Assembly: GCA_036365515.1 (NCBI GenBank)
Contig: CM070876.1
Span: 175,783,478-175,847,477, forward strand
DNA length: 64,000 nucleotides
Origin: Torymus aiolomorphi
Lineage: Eukaryota; Arthropoda; Insecta; Hymenoptera; Torymidae
Direction: 5' to 3'
This document shows, piece after piece, positions 37,901 to 49,337 of this stretch (position 1 is the first letter of the stretch; each line of letters begins with the position of its first letter). The position numbers and the translations under genes were made by a program. Under the pieces are notes generated by a model. That model was not told where the DNA came from, ran no database searches, and saw nothing but the letters and a program-made list of their open reading frames with translations.

Positions 37901-40900
37901 AAATATTGTCGATGACATATGAGCCAATGCAAAGAGAACAGTTTTTCCCGCTTGCAGCTTTAAATCAAAGCATCCAAATCGGAGAAAAATATATAAAAAC
38001 TGCCTATCCGTACCGTGCACAAAGAAGTGCAATAAAGTGCGTGTCATCGTTATACTTTACAACCTTTGTATATGCAACCGCCGTAAGTAGATACAGATCG
38101 AGCACAGTCAGACGCGTTTACTATAAAATAAATTGTCTTCGAATCTTCTTCAAATCGAGCGATAAAGCACTTTTATTTTCAGTTACCTCGCAACATCGAA
38201 TAAAAGAAAGCTTATACGCATCATATCAACAAATAACGCATTCGCTTAATTGAACTTACCTACCACGTTGTGGAAGCAAACCCTTCGCACGAGGCTATTA
38301 TACTTCCATAACGATAAACAAACATCAACCAGCCTAATTCAAAGTAAACGTAAATTCCTCGCCCGCGGAAAACTCACGGCTTTTAAAAAAAACCGAGCGA
38401 ATCGAGGAAGCTATAGCCAACACTGCAGGAACAGGAACAAAAAACAACGAATTCGAGAGGTGCACACACAGACGTATACAGAGAAATCTGAGTAAAGCTC
38501 GGCGAGGTGCGCGCGAAAGGATTTCAAAGCCAGCGGCGGCAGGGAGATAGTTTCCCGGATATATCATCAAAGGGTCTCGTGTGTGCGCGCGTGCACGGTG
38601 TTTGGTTTTTGGCGTATATGGCGAGCGCCAGAGAGAAAAGACGGACTTCAAAGCCTATATTAGATTTTACGTAACGATAGCGTTCGAGCGCAAGGTGTGA
38701 AAGCCGTTTTGCCGTTGTGGTTTCTGCGGTGACTTTGTTGTTGTTTTTTTTTTTTTTTTTTTTGTAATAGGGTTTGTGGGTGGAAAAATGCGTTGCTTTT
38801 GCTGTTTTGGAAAATACTTATTTATGATTTTAAGTTTTTCTATAGAATGGTGAAAATTAATCAATTTGCAATCAAAATAGTTGTCCAAAAAGAAAGAAAA
38901 ATTATAAGAATATATTATGTATCTAATATAACAAAAATTCCCCTTCAGTTTTAACTATTAAAAATTTTACGTAAACTGAAAATAAAAATTTCTTATTCTT
39001 CTCTTCTACTCTTTGTTATCCTTGAAGAACTTCAGACTTAATGAATTATTGTTGTATACTATTAGAGCATAAATTAGCTTAATAACTAGCTTATATTAGA
39101 GCGTAATAAATGTACTATGATTATTACACGTCGCAGTTACCAAAAAAGCTTCACCTTGACCTTCAGTTTTGTCGTCGTTCGTCTCGTGCCGCCACGAAAG
39201 ATCAACTTTTTCCTCTTGTTTCCCGCGAAGCAAACACTCTGTTGAATATTGTAAAGCACAACGCCGCTCAATCAACATCATACACCTATATAGATAATCG
39301 TTTCATTATTAAGATGATAAGTATAAGTGGATGAGAGAAGTCTGCGATCGATTGTGAACTTGACGTTAATTTTCGAACTACAACTTTCTCTCGAAGACTT
39401 AACAATCGAAGAGAGACAGTTTTATAAATGAGCGTAGCTCTGATGTGTTTCTTACTTTCTACACATATATTTATGGCCATCTGTAGTAACTACGCACTTT
39501 GACAGCCTCAATAAATCTTACGAAAAGTTTGAGAAAATTGTTTACATTAGTTGGAGGAACCGGGCAAATAAAAATGTAACGAGCGGCATTCCTTTATCGG
39601 CTTTTTTAAGTCAAGGATATAAGAACGATTGGAAGGAATGGAATACTTTCTTGTTCCCGTATACCGACTCGCTTTATCAAATAATATTTATTTCCTTCAA
39701 ATGTACGTAGTATATTTTCTATTAATTGAAGATGCGAAAAATTTTGTTAATAACAAAAATGAGCATTTAATATATTAAAATTATTTCCATAATTAATCCG
39801 AAATTGACTTTTCTCGGATAATATCACAAAGCAGATTCTCGTTCGGGTGAGAATGGCATTATCCGCGAAAGCATCAACAAGCCGGAAGAAAAGTGTTTCC
39901 ATTCTTCTCTTTTCTATCTCCCTATACCCTTGAGACCGAGATATCGATAAAGTAATCTCATATCGTATTGCGAAAATTCCGCGGACTGACAACTATTAAA
40001 CCGAGCGGATAAAAAAGGAATAATAATATTCGCTTTGAATATTTTCATTTCGATTTGTCAAAATGAAATTATTACGGCTTTAATAATAACAAAACATCGA
40101 CAGATCGTTTGATCATTAAACCGTGGATTCCAAAAATTAAAACATTAATGCGCATTCACGTTTAATGAATTCGATGCAAATACGAGAAACGCGATAAATT
40201 TCCTCTCGATACCGGTTTGAAGCTTACACCCCCGTCTTCCTTCACCTTGCGATGCCTCATTGACCCAATTTCGTATTAAATAAGAATATTGTTTTCTATA
40301 AAGTAATCAAGAATTTATAGCGTCGGAATCGATATTTCGATAAAAAGGTAAATGGTTAAATGGTCTGGATGTTGTGACATAATCCAATGAGGTTTTTACA
40401 TTCTACAATCTCTTCTATTTTTTTTTTTTTTAGAAGGTTTTAATAGCCAATTTTATAGAATTTAAGATTAATGCTTCAAACTTACTAAATATGCTGAAAT
40501 AATAACATTTGTTACTATTTAACTATTTATTGAAATAATCAAGTAAAGCGCCATTTCACATTTCCTATCATTTTCTGTCAAATTCTTATGTTAATAATTA
40601 TTTACAAAGTACACCGAAATTCTAATTGCTATTTACCTTTTCCCCGAAACGCGTGCACCTTGTAAATATTCATCGCGCGAAGCATATATTTTATTCATGT
40701 TTGCGCAAGCAAACCTTTAAAGTTCGCGCAACTTTAATTTTTTCATTCTCGTATAGTAAGTACCACGTTGGAACACTTAAACTGTGGTTAGTCTTTCCGA
40801 AAAGGTTTAAATGAAAATTCTTTCATAAATGGATTGCAAAAAAGCACTTATCATCGCTACTTCGAATTACACCGGAATAATATACAACATTTATTGAATA

Positions 40901-42077
40901 AAAGATCACCTACTTAGAGAATTGGTATAAGGCACAAAATAAACCTTTTCTATCGCAAACCGTACAATTTGAATAATAAGGAACACTTACGCCAAAAAGT
41001 GCTCGACTCGAGCATACAGATGGTTCATGCGGGTTAAAATTTAAGCAGGATCCGCGACGAGTTTGCTTTTGCCCTGGGTTCTCGCGCGCGATATAGCAAT
41101 AGGAGGCTACTGATGGAAATACGGTTTTGAATAATGCGTGCTTTTGCATAATGAATTCGCGTCATTTTAAATGATAATGCGCGCGATAATAAAATAGCAA
41201 AAGCCATCATGCATCATGGTACTTATTTTTGGTTCGTTCCATTTGCGCGCATGCAAGTTGTTTATTATCGGCAGTATATTAAAATGAACCGAAAGTGCAA
41301 TTTCATAATAATACAATCATATCTTTTTCATACTAACATGAAGCCTTTTACCAGAAAACATCGTTTTGTAATAATCATTCAGATTTCATATGCTCCGTTA
41401 AATCAGCAAGTAATTTCCTGGTAGAAATGTTAACCAGGGGCTAGCTGTTTTTCAGTTAACTTTATGGCTAAAAATGAAGATTGCTTGTATTTCATAATTA
41501 TGTACCAATCCGAAATAAAATATGGCATTTACACTTCATAAAATATGTATTTTAAGTAATAGTAGAACTTTTAGATGAATTATATTATTTTTGCATTATG
41601 ATTTTTGTTGAAAAGGCTTCCATTTCATTACCATATTAGCTGTAAAATATGCTTAATTTTCTACAAGGGTTGGTAATACATATTATTCAAAATTATCATG
41701 TATTAGTCCAGTGCTTGTAAAACAAATTAGAACATAATTATTTTATACTACAATTGCATGAACGATTCCCATCTGACCTTAACTTTCTAAGACAAATTCC
41801 TGTGACATAAAAAAAAAACAATTTTCAATTAACTGCTACAATTCGTTCCAACAAATGTCACATAAACAATCCCACTATCATTCATCAAATTTAACCACAA
41901 TTACTCCGCGCCATCCATATATAATAAATACGCTTCCGCAATTTCACTCGTCGCCCATGTCGTCATTTATCTCACTGTCCTGCCGCGTACCTTCATAAAA
42001 ACCCCTAAATCCCAGCACTCCTCCCACCCTTCCTAATTGAACGCAATAATCACGGCCGCACAGATAAAAGAAGGGAA

Positions 42078-42101
42078 GGAAAGAGAAAGAGAGAGAGAGA
42101 G

Positions 42102-42148
<47 letters not shown>

Positions 42149-42164
42149 GAGAGAGAGAGAGAGG
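42078..42164. repeat. (GA)n microsatellite, interrupted
   Basis: About 87 bp of GA repeat with AAA and GGGA interruptions, just upstream of a GC-rich, promoter-like block and the small ORF at 42363. Confidence 0.9.
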
Positions 42165-42362
42165 AGAGCGCGACGAAGATAGATCAGCAGCGACATCTCG
42201 ATTGTTTTTTTCCGCCTGTCGTCGGTCGCTCGCGGGGGACGATATCGCGCATTCAAATCGATATAAGAGCCACCGCTGCTGCCGCGTACAAGAGTAAAGC
42301 CGAGAGACAAGAGTAAAGTTTTTTTCTCGTGCGCTCGATTCGTTTTTATCGCCCGTCAAAGG

Positions 42363-42482
42363 ATGGCCGAGGATAGGACTGCGACGAGCGGCTGGGAGGA
42401 GAGGCGATGCAGGTTTCCGGAGCTGTTCCGCAGCGACGTCTCGATTCAGCCGAGCTACGCCGGACTCGCCGCGTTTCCCTAG
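42363..42482 (+). CDS. Candidate 39-residue small ORF or first coding exon
   Basis: ATG at 42363 in the context AAAGGATGG opens a frame to TAG at 42480-42482. The residues begin MAEDRTATSGWEERRCRFPE and end SYAGLAAFP. Codon third positions are strongly G/C, and the block 42.17-42.48 kb is CpG-rich like a 5' UTR. A donor-like site after CGATGCAG (about 42412) would make it a first exon, but I found no convincing partner exon. On the minus strand the same block is also open and arginine-rich, so a CpG-rich promoter without coding is the main alternative. Family unknown. Confidence 0.3.
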   Translation: MAEDRTATSGWEERRCRFPELFRSDVSIQPSYAGLAAFP

Positions 42483-42983
42483 TAACTAACTCATTTCTAC
42501 TTCGCTCTTTTTTTTTACGACTCCGTAAGCACACAATCACGTGCTTCCGATTCTCTTTTTTTTTGTCTTGTATTGGTTTGGGTTTGGAGGCAAGCTGGTT
42601 TGCTGTTGCAAAGTATAGGTATATTATACACTGCGGTGGCGCGCTTTTATAGTTTAGTTTCGTGATTTGTCTGATCGGGTGTACTATACTTATAGGGTGT
42701 TTTGTTGTTTCAATTTCATGGTTTTATGGGGCGAGCGAATAGTTAACTGCTTTGTAAGAAGATAAATGAGCTGATATTAATGTTGGTTTTATTGATACGT
42801 TTTATGTGATATCCTAAATTTGTTTGGCCGGAATAAAGCAATTATGCAAATTCGAAAAGAATTATGCAGTTGTTTAGCTCTAATATAGTTGCACAGGCTA
42901 GGGATATCACGTATAATACACGACTTTATATGCTTTATTAAATGTATTAAAAGATGTTTATTAAGTTACATGTCCACGGAGAA

Positions 42984-43427
42984 AAATTTATTTGTAAACT
43001 TTACTTTTTTATAAGAAAATTTAATATTTTCTCAGTAGCGCTGGGACATACTCGTCATGTGGCATTTTTACCTTTTTAAATAGTAATTTTTATGATTTTC
43101 GTAGCAGATTTTACTTTTTAAATAATAATGTTTATGATTTTTGTAGAAAATTGACTTATACTGTATTATTTCGGTTCAGCAGTAATAAAAATTATTATTT
43201 CAAAGAGTAAAATTTGCTACAAAAATCATAAAAATTATTATTTAAAAAGTAAAATTTGCTTCGGATATCATAAAAATTATTATTTAAAAAATAAAATTTG
43301 CTTCGGTTATCATAAAGATTACTATTTCAAAAGTAAAAATTCTACATGTCGACTGTGTCTTAGCGCTACTATGAAAATAATAAATTTTCTCATGAAAAAT
43401 AGTAAAGATTAAGGATAAATAACTTTT
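42984..43427. mobile_element. Foldback element with internal ~60-bp repeats
   Basis: GTAGCGCTGGGACATA (from 43035) and TGTGTCTTAGCGCTAC (to 43369) form the inverted core. The similarity continues outward through AGAAAATTTAAT / ATAAATTTTCTCAT. Inside are several copies, both orientations, of a unit containing CATAAAAATTATTATTT and AAAAGTAAAATTTGC. No coding frame. Confidence 0.65.
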
Positions 43428-43618
43428 TCATGAATTCGCTCTAATTTAGAAAATATTTATTTGTTTATTTCTACGGCGTTAAGCTCTTTTAATACAAATA
43501 GGAGGTAAATATAAAAAATATTAAAAAAATACTAAACTTATTTTTTCTATGAGATAATATATCAGTTAAATAATTACGTACTTCTTGAATATCCTTTTCA
43601 CCATGAAATTTATACTTA

Positions 43619-45177
43619 CAAGGAAAGTACCCGAACTGTCAAATTCAAAAAAATTCCAAACCCATATTAAAAAGTAGACCTCCATGCGAGATTCACGAAA
43701 CCATTTTTTTTATCGGCTGAGAAGCGCTTTATAAGGGTTAAAATCACCCCTAAAGTTTACCCCCAAGAAACGTTTTTTTGATATATCTCGGCTTCTACTT
43801 AACTTTTTTTAACGAAACAAAATGGAAAGAGTTTCTTATTAAAAAGTCAAGAAATCCGTGGTAGTATGAACATTAAGGGTTGCATCCCTTATTTTTTAGA
43901 GGGTGAAATTGTGTTTTTTTAAGAATAATTTTTGTTGTGAGAATTCATAAAATAATTAAAAATAGGTCAAAACATTATTTTTACCAACTACAATAAATAA
44001 CAGTTGGTGTGTTTGGGCATTCTTCGCGAAACAACCCCTTAAGAGGTGGTAAACCACCCCTAACACAAATGAATTAGGTATATTTTTTTGGCAATTATTT
44101 TTTTCCTTAAAATGGGTTCTTGAAGTCGTTAATCGGAATCCACAGTTAGATCGTACGATAAACAAGTGTATGATAAAAAAATAATAAATAATAGAATAAC
44201 ATAACAAAACATTGTTACATTATTATACACTTATTTACATAATATAATTTCCGCTAGGGGTCTACATACTATTTTTCGTGGAATTTAAAATATTTCTAAA
44301 AAATTTTTCGCCATATTGAATTCACTATTTTTAAATTTTTATTGTGGATCTAACTGTGGATTCCGATTAACGACTTCAAGAACCCATTTTAAGGAAAAAA
44401 ATAATTGCCAAAAAAATATATATATTCAGTCCCTGAGGAGCCGGAGCGGGCTCGAAACGTTAGACAAGGTGGTGGTGGTGGGGGGCAGTCAAATCGTTCT
44501 TTGCTAACAAAGTTATTTCCAGGTTTTAATTAAGTTTTTATTTCAGATTCTGCGGGGGTGATTATAAACAAGGGCAATCTGACTGCCATAAATATTAATT
44601 ATTTTAAATTAATTTGTAAGACTGTAAGACCGACGAAAAAATTCTTATCAGTTGATAGTAAATTGCAGTCGACATAAGTAATATTTTTAATGATCAAAAA
44701 AATATACCTAATTCATGTGTGTTAGGGGTGGTTTACCACCTCTTAACGGGTTGTTTCGCGAAGAATGCCCAAACACACCAACTGTTATTTATTGTAGTTG
44801 GTAAAAATAATGTTTTGACCTATTTTTAATTATTTTATGAATTCTCACAACAAAAATTATTCTTAAAAAAAACACAATTTCACCCTCTAAAAAATAAGGG
44901 ATGCAACCCTTAATGTTCATACTACCACGGATTTCTTGACTTTTTAATAAGAAACTCTTTCCATTTTGTTTCGTTAAAAAAAGTTAAGTAGAAGCCGAGA
45001 TATATCAAAAAAACGTTTCTTGGGGGTAAACTTTAGGGGTGATTTTAACCCTTATAAAGCGCTTCTCAGCCGATAAAAAAAATGGTTTCGTGAATCTCGC
45101 ATGGAGGTCTACTTTTTAATATGGGTTTGGAATTTTTTTGAATTTGACAGTTCGGGTACTTTCCTTGTTAGTATAAT
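43619..45177. mobile_element. Large foldback transposon, 3-bp TTA duplication
   Basis: The ends CAAGGAAAGTACCCGAACTG (43619) and CAGTTCGGGTACTTTCCTTG (to 45177) are exact inverses, with TTA on both sides (43616-43618, 45178-45180). The left arm 43619-44153 (about 535 bp) matches the right side in two blocks: 44697-45177 and 44344-44420. They are separated by about 270 bp of other DNA that includes a GGTGGTGGTGG run. A three-base TTA duplication is typical of PIF/Harbinger-type elements. No transposase frame is present, so it is non-autonomous. The short frames repeated in both arms are mirror copies, not genes. Confidence 0.8.
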
Positions 45178-45180
45178 ATA

Positions 45181-46030
45181 AAATGAAGAACAAAATGCGG
45201 CTGCGCCTTTTTTTTAATAACTTTAAACATATATTTTACGCCGGTGTTACGTAAAATTGCTCTAAAGTTACTGAACAGTGCAAAAGTTTATATAATTCAC
45301 AACTATTTATAATTTTTAGTTTTATGTACCTTTAACAGTAAATTATTTGATAAATTTTCAAATGAAGACGCTATATGTATAATTCGTTATTTGCTCCGAA
45401 TTGGCAAAATCAAGTAATATAAGTATAATAACAACGTTATTATACTTATATCTATAACAACGGTGTAACACCAATATTGATTCACCTTTTGTAATTTAAT
45501 TATAGTAGATATATCATTTAGAAAATAATTGTTTTCTTTTAAAAATATATTTTTATTTTTAAAACTATGAACATATTATAATTTTGACCGTGTTTTCATT
45601 TTTGTTTACGAAACTCAAACAAATAATATATGAAGTAACAAAAATTTTGGTTGTGTTTAACCATGTAATTTATCTTGGTTGCTAAAACTTTAAAGTACTT
45701 TTGTTTCGAACTTGATGTTCACCGCACAGCAGATTCTTTGCTCATGAGCTTCCACCCGATCAACTTCCAACTTTGTACACGCATTCTTAAGGTGAATAAG
45801 GACCCGGCGAAGTCTAAACGACTTAAACTTATTCGTATTTTAGTTTCCTTGCACGTTCTTTCAACGACAAAAGTCACGTTAATTAACGAAATTCCTCCAT
45901 CATGAACAATGTTTGTACTTTAACTTTAAATCAAAAACTATTGTAATTTATTTCCGCATAACAAATTTTAATTTTATTTCGGTTCGTATGATAAGTGTTA
46001 TGTAAAATATTAAAATGGAAATTATTAAAA
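45181..46030. other. No firm gene; weak coding-like patches
   Basis: A + frame at about 45675-45905 (including HRTADSLLMSFHPINFQLCT) has a more balanced composition than the surrounding DNA but lacks clear splice partners. The minus strand of the same stretch is also partly open. I call no gene here. Confidence 0.4.
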
Positions 46031-46230
46031 TTAAATTGAAATCTCTTTCATTTCAGCGACGTGATTTGTCGTAGACGGCTCGCGCGGAAGAAGCGGCAGT
46101 TCGCAGTGCAAATGAATCGCGAAATCAATCACATGATAGCAATGAAGAGGCGCGCGATCGATGGCATCAAACTCGATTTGCTCTTCTCCGTCAATGCTTG
46201 ATTCATTTTCATTCAAGTATTGGAATTCTA
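46031..46230 (-). other. Candidate terminal coding exon, unidentified
   Basis: After an acceptor-like GATTTAG on the minus strand (about 46224-46230), a frame reads FQYLNENESSIDGEEQIEFD, then AIDRAPLHCYHVIDFAIHLH, and continues to TAA at 46031-46033. The codons are GC-richer than the flanks. A minus-strand AATAAA lies roughly 60 nt downstream (near 45972-45977), as a 3' end would have. The + strand is also open over part of it behind a good TTTCATTTCAG acceptor, so the orientation is not settled. No family recognised. Confidence 0.25.
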
Positions 46231-46316
46231 AATCAAACGAAATTATTACGAAAGGCTTAAATTTCTTCTTTTTGCACAAATTTATTGTTTTGTAAATTGT
46301 ATAAACGAATCACATA

Positions 46317-46530
46317 CACTCAGAAAAATGATCCTCCTGTTATGAAATAAAATTCCTCCCCAGAAAATCTTCGTGCGACAAAAATCATCATCCCGCTACA
46401 AGAAGATTGACTTCCTGTTGTAAGATAATTCCTCCTTCCATAGGAAGATATCCACTTGGCCCTATTTTTAGCGGAAATCCTCTTCCGACAGGCAGATTCT
46501 CATTGATACAGGAAGATTGTTTTCTGAGTG
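46317..46530. mobile_element. 214-bp MITE, Tc1/mariner type (TA duplication)
   Basis: The ends CACTCAGAAAA (46317) and TTTTCTGAGTG (to 46530) are inverted repeats, flanked by TA at 46315-46316 and 46531-46532. GATCCTCCTG / CAGGAAGATTG near the two ends extends the similarity. Repeated CTTCCTGT / AGGAAGAT words fill the interior. There is no coding capacity. Confidence 0.7.
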
Positions 46531-47068
46531 TATAATGTTTAAAAAAATTGTAAAGTAAATAACTTTTTAATACCAATGTGTGTTTCTTTATTATAAAATA
46601 TATTCCAAAAACACTTTTTAAAAATATGCATACAATTCATTAACGGTTACATATAATTTAAAAGTTACAGGTTTAGTAAATTGCATTTCTTGTTCAACAC
46701 CATAGTGAGATTCCTTATGCTAACAGGTAATTTAGAAATGCTCTTATAAAATCTTTCCTTCAATGTTTAAATTTAATACAGTAACACAATTTACATAAAC
46801 TTTAAAAATTCGAAATTTCATTTCTGTTTAATATTCTAAATATCCTATAATTACATCTTTCTTTAAGAAAAAGAAAAGGTATTGAATATAATGTAACAAC
46901 TATAGTACATTTTACTTCAAAACATTGTATTATTTTTGTTCACACACTATACAACAATATGCAAAAATACATTCCTAAACTTACATAAACAATTGTTTTT
47001 TATTATAATCTGTTAACAATATTCCAACTCCTCATTAAATCTTTATGAGATCAGGAATAAAAATATTA

Positions 47069-47074
47069 TTTATT
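47069..47074 (-). terminator. Candidate poly(A) signal for the left TAF9 gene
   Basis: The minus strand reads AATAAA about 150 nt past the stop codon at 47226-47228. Other AT-rich hexamers nearby make the exact site uncertain. Confidence 0.35.
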
Positions 47075-47225
47075 TACTTATACTTAAATGAAATTTTGTA
47101 TGAAAATACTTTACATGTATTTAGTAAAATATTGCAAATAGAAAAATATTTTTGCACCAAGCAATTATTGCATAAGTTATTTGAAAATAAATTGCATGAA
47201 AATCTTTGATAGTACAACTAAACAT

Positions 47226-48214
47226 TTAAGGAACATCATAATCATCATCTTCCCGTTTTCTCTTATTAGATTCCTCAGGTTCTGGTTTTATTGTTGATTG
47301 TGAAATTGGACCAGGATCCAATGTTAGTGGCATCTTTGGTTTCATTTGCATTTGAGGTTTGACCAAACTTGTATTATCTGATAAAAAGGATTTTCGTTAA
47401 AACAGTTATTTCTAATATTTATATGTAGTAGCTGTTTGTCTCAAAATAAAAGAAAAATATACATATTGAAAAAAAAAAATGACAAAATATTCAAAAACTA
47501 AACAATAAACAAGAATATTTCTACATCGTATATAACATACATTATAAAAAAAAAAATGGTGTACTTACTTGTATTAACTTTGAACACTGGCTTTGGTATA
47601 GAAATAGTTTGCGTTCTTGAGTAAGTATTTAATGCTCCTGGTCTCTTTACAACAGAAAATCCCTGAGAATTCATTCTTCCAGCACCTCCACTTGCATTAA
47701 CATTGCTGCTACCCATTTTTCCACTCTTTTTAGTAGGTGCTTTAAGCTTAAAATTCGTACCATTTAAACAATAACGGTCGGGAGGCAATCGAAGACCATA
47801 GCTAGGCTTGACGAATGGTAACGGAATATTATTCTTTGTTTTAGCAACTTCCAACAAAACTTCTCGGGGTGGTGGATTCGTGAAAGACTTTTCCATTTGC
47901 AGTTTAACAGCAAGACGAACATCGTCCAAATCAATAAATTTTTTTTTACTATGATTAGCATAAATTTTGCTATCATCTAGAATGCAAGTAACATACCCTA
48001 CAAAAGCAAATAAAAAATACCTAGATTAGATTTAATAATAATAAAATATTGAATTATTTATACACTCATACATACGATAAGTAAATTCTAACAGCTGATT
48101 TATCACTTTGGGCTCATAATCCGTTATCCCCATATCTTTCATAATAGATACAATGACTTGAGCATCCTTGGGGATGTGTTTGGCATGACTTGAGCCTTTA
48201 GTTTTCTCTGCCAT
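47226..48214 (-). CDS. Taf9: TAF9, TFIID subunit 9 (left copy)
   Basis: TAF9 is a histone-fold subunit shared by TFIID and SAGA-type complexes, where it pairs with TAF6. Exons: 48214-48076, 47997-47569, 47377-47226; CDS 720 nt, 239 residues. Residues from about 13 on ([20 protein letters not shown], then [20 protein letters not shown]) form the histone fold. They are followed by [15 protein letters not shown] and the conserved TAF9 region with [28 protein letters not shown] and KRPGAL. The C-terminus is less conserved and ends [12 protein letters not shown]. The start ATG fits the family N-terminus, and both introns are short. A second copy lies 4.5 kb to the right (52723-53591) with the same exon boundaries. 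This copy keeps DDDYD at the end, where the other has QNYNV. Confidence 0.95.
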
Positions 48215-49337
48215 TTTGAAAAAAAGCTAATAACAGCTATTTTTTAAAATACTAATAGAAATACTTTTAACCTGAAAAAGAAACAAAAATTATGGTATAC
48301 TAAAGGCAAAAAGCATGAAAAAATTTTTATCATAAATCACAATCGATAAGTATTCACAACAATGATGCAAATAAATTGATCTGTTTCTAGGTTAGAATTA
48401 ATTGTCAAGTTTTATTTATAAATACTAGTTTATCACAACTATTTCAATTATAAATTGAAAAATATCACACGAGACGATTCCTGATAAAAATTTACAGTTT
48501 TAGAACGTACCTATAAATGTTAGTTTATTGTCACATTACCAAAAATCACAGATCCGGCCGTCCGACAGCCACTTGCAGGAAAAGGGACAAGCAACGAAGC
48601 AACGCCAGCCTGCGACGCTGCGATCGCCGAAGCTGGATTTGTGTGCAAACACTGCAGGCACCAGGCAGTATAACTTTAATGTATATATATATATATATAT
48701 TTACCCGCAAGCCTATAGACCGTAGTGTCCGTAGTATACAGCACTACAGCAGACGGAGTTGGCTCCGAACAATTATGCGCAGTAGGCGTTTGCGCATGAC
48801 AACAGTGATGGTGATTTGGCGGGAAATTTGAATTACATGGTATCAATAAGTATTTAGCAGTTATGATTAAAAATTGAGATATTTTTATAGATAGGAATGT
48901 TCTGGAGAAAATTTAAAACACAACTACTGTAAAGATAATGGCGAGTATTTTGAAAATACGAAGAGTAATGAAAATTGTTATGATAAATTTAATAAATATA
49001 AATGCATAAATTTTTTTCAAAAATAGAAAACTTGATTATTCTTATTTCAGATAATCGTATTGAAAAAAATTCTTATCGAATTATGTGTTCACCATAATTT
49101 TATCATTTTTGTACTATTAATAAGTTGTATATAATATATCAAAATCGGTCTTATATAACAATACAGTTTAATAAAATAAGAAAAAAGTACCTAAAAAGAG
49201 TTTCGTAAAGAAATTTTAATTTTTAAAATTCAGAATATGTAGAACGTGACGTTAGCAACTTATTTCGTGTTTAAGAAATTGTTGTTTTTAGTCATCGAGG
49301 TAAGAGGTAACCTCCGCGCATGAGAAAAAAGCCGGTA
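48215..49337. other. Shared upstream region of left TAF9 and CFAP20-like gene
   Basis: The two genes diverge from this 1.1-kb stretch. A GC-rich block at about 48550-48665 and 48720-48810, with an (AT)n run at 48679-48700 between, could be the TAF9 promoter. The CFAP20-like start lies in a second GC-richer patch near 49300-49420. No TATA box is obvious and no other gene is visible. Confidence 0.4.

Larger units (their letters stand above)
27662..42050. other. Gene-poor region, no firm gene
   Basis: About 14 kb without a splice-bordered coding frame I can defend. It holds three small palindromic elements (28.88, 31.47 and 31.72-32.0 kb). GC-rich islands lie at about 33.5-33.9, 35.75-36.0, 36.95-37.1 and 38.45-38.65 kb, and some have donor-like GTGAGT sites; GTGAGTAG on the minus strand at 33601-33608 is one. 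Those may be alternative 5' exons or enhancers of the ORP gene or of genes outside the window. Open frames here are mostly AT-driven. Confidence 0.45.

Noticed and set aside
43956..44507. Two frames with the same internal peptide (SNCGFRLTTSRTHFKEKNNC) on opposite strands
   Set aside because: They are mirror copies in the arms of the foldback transposon, not a duplicated gene.
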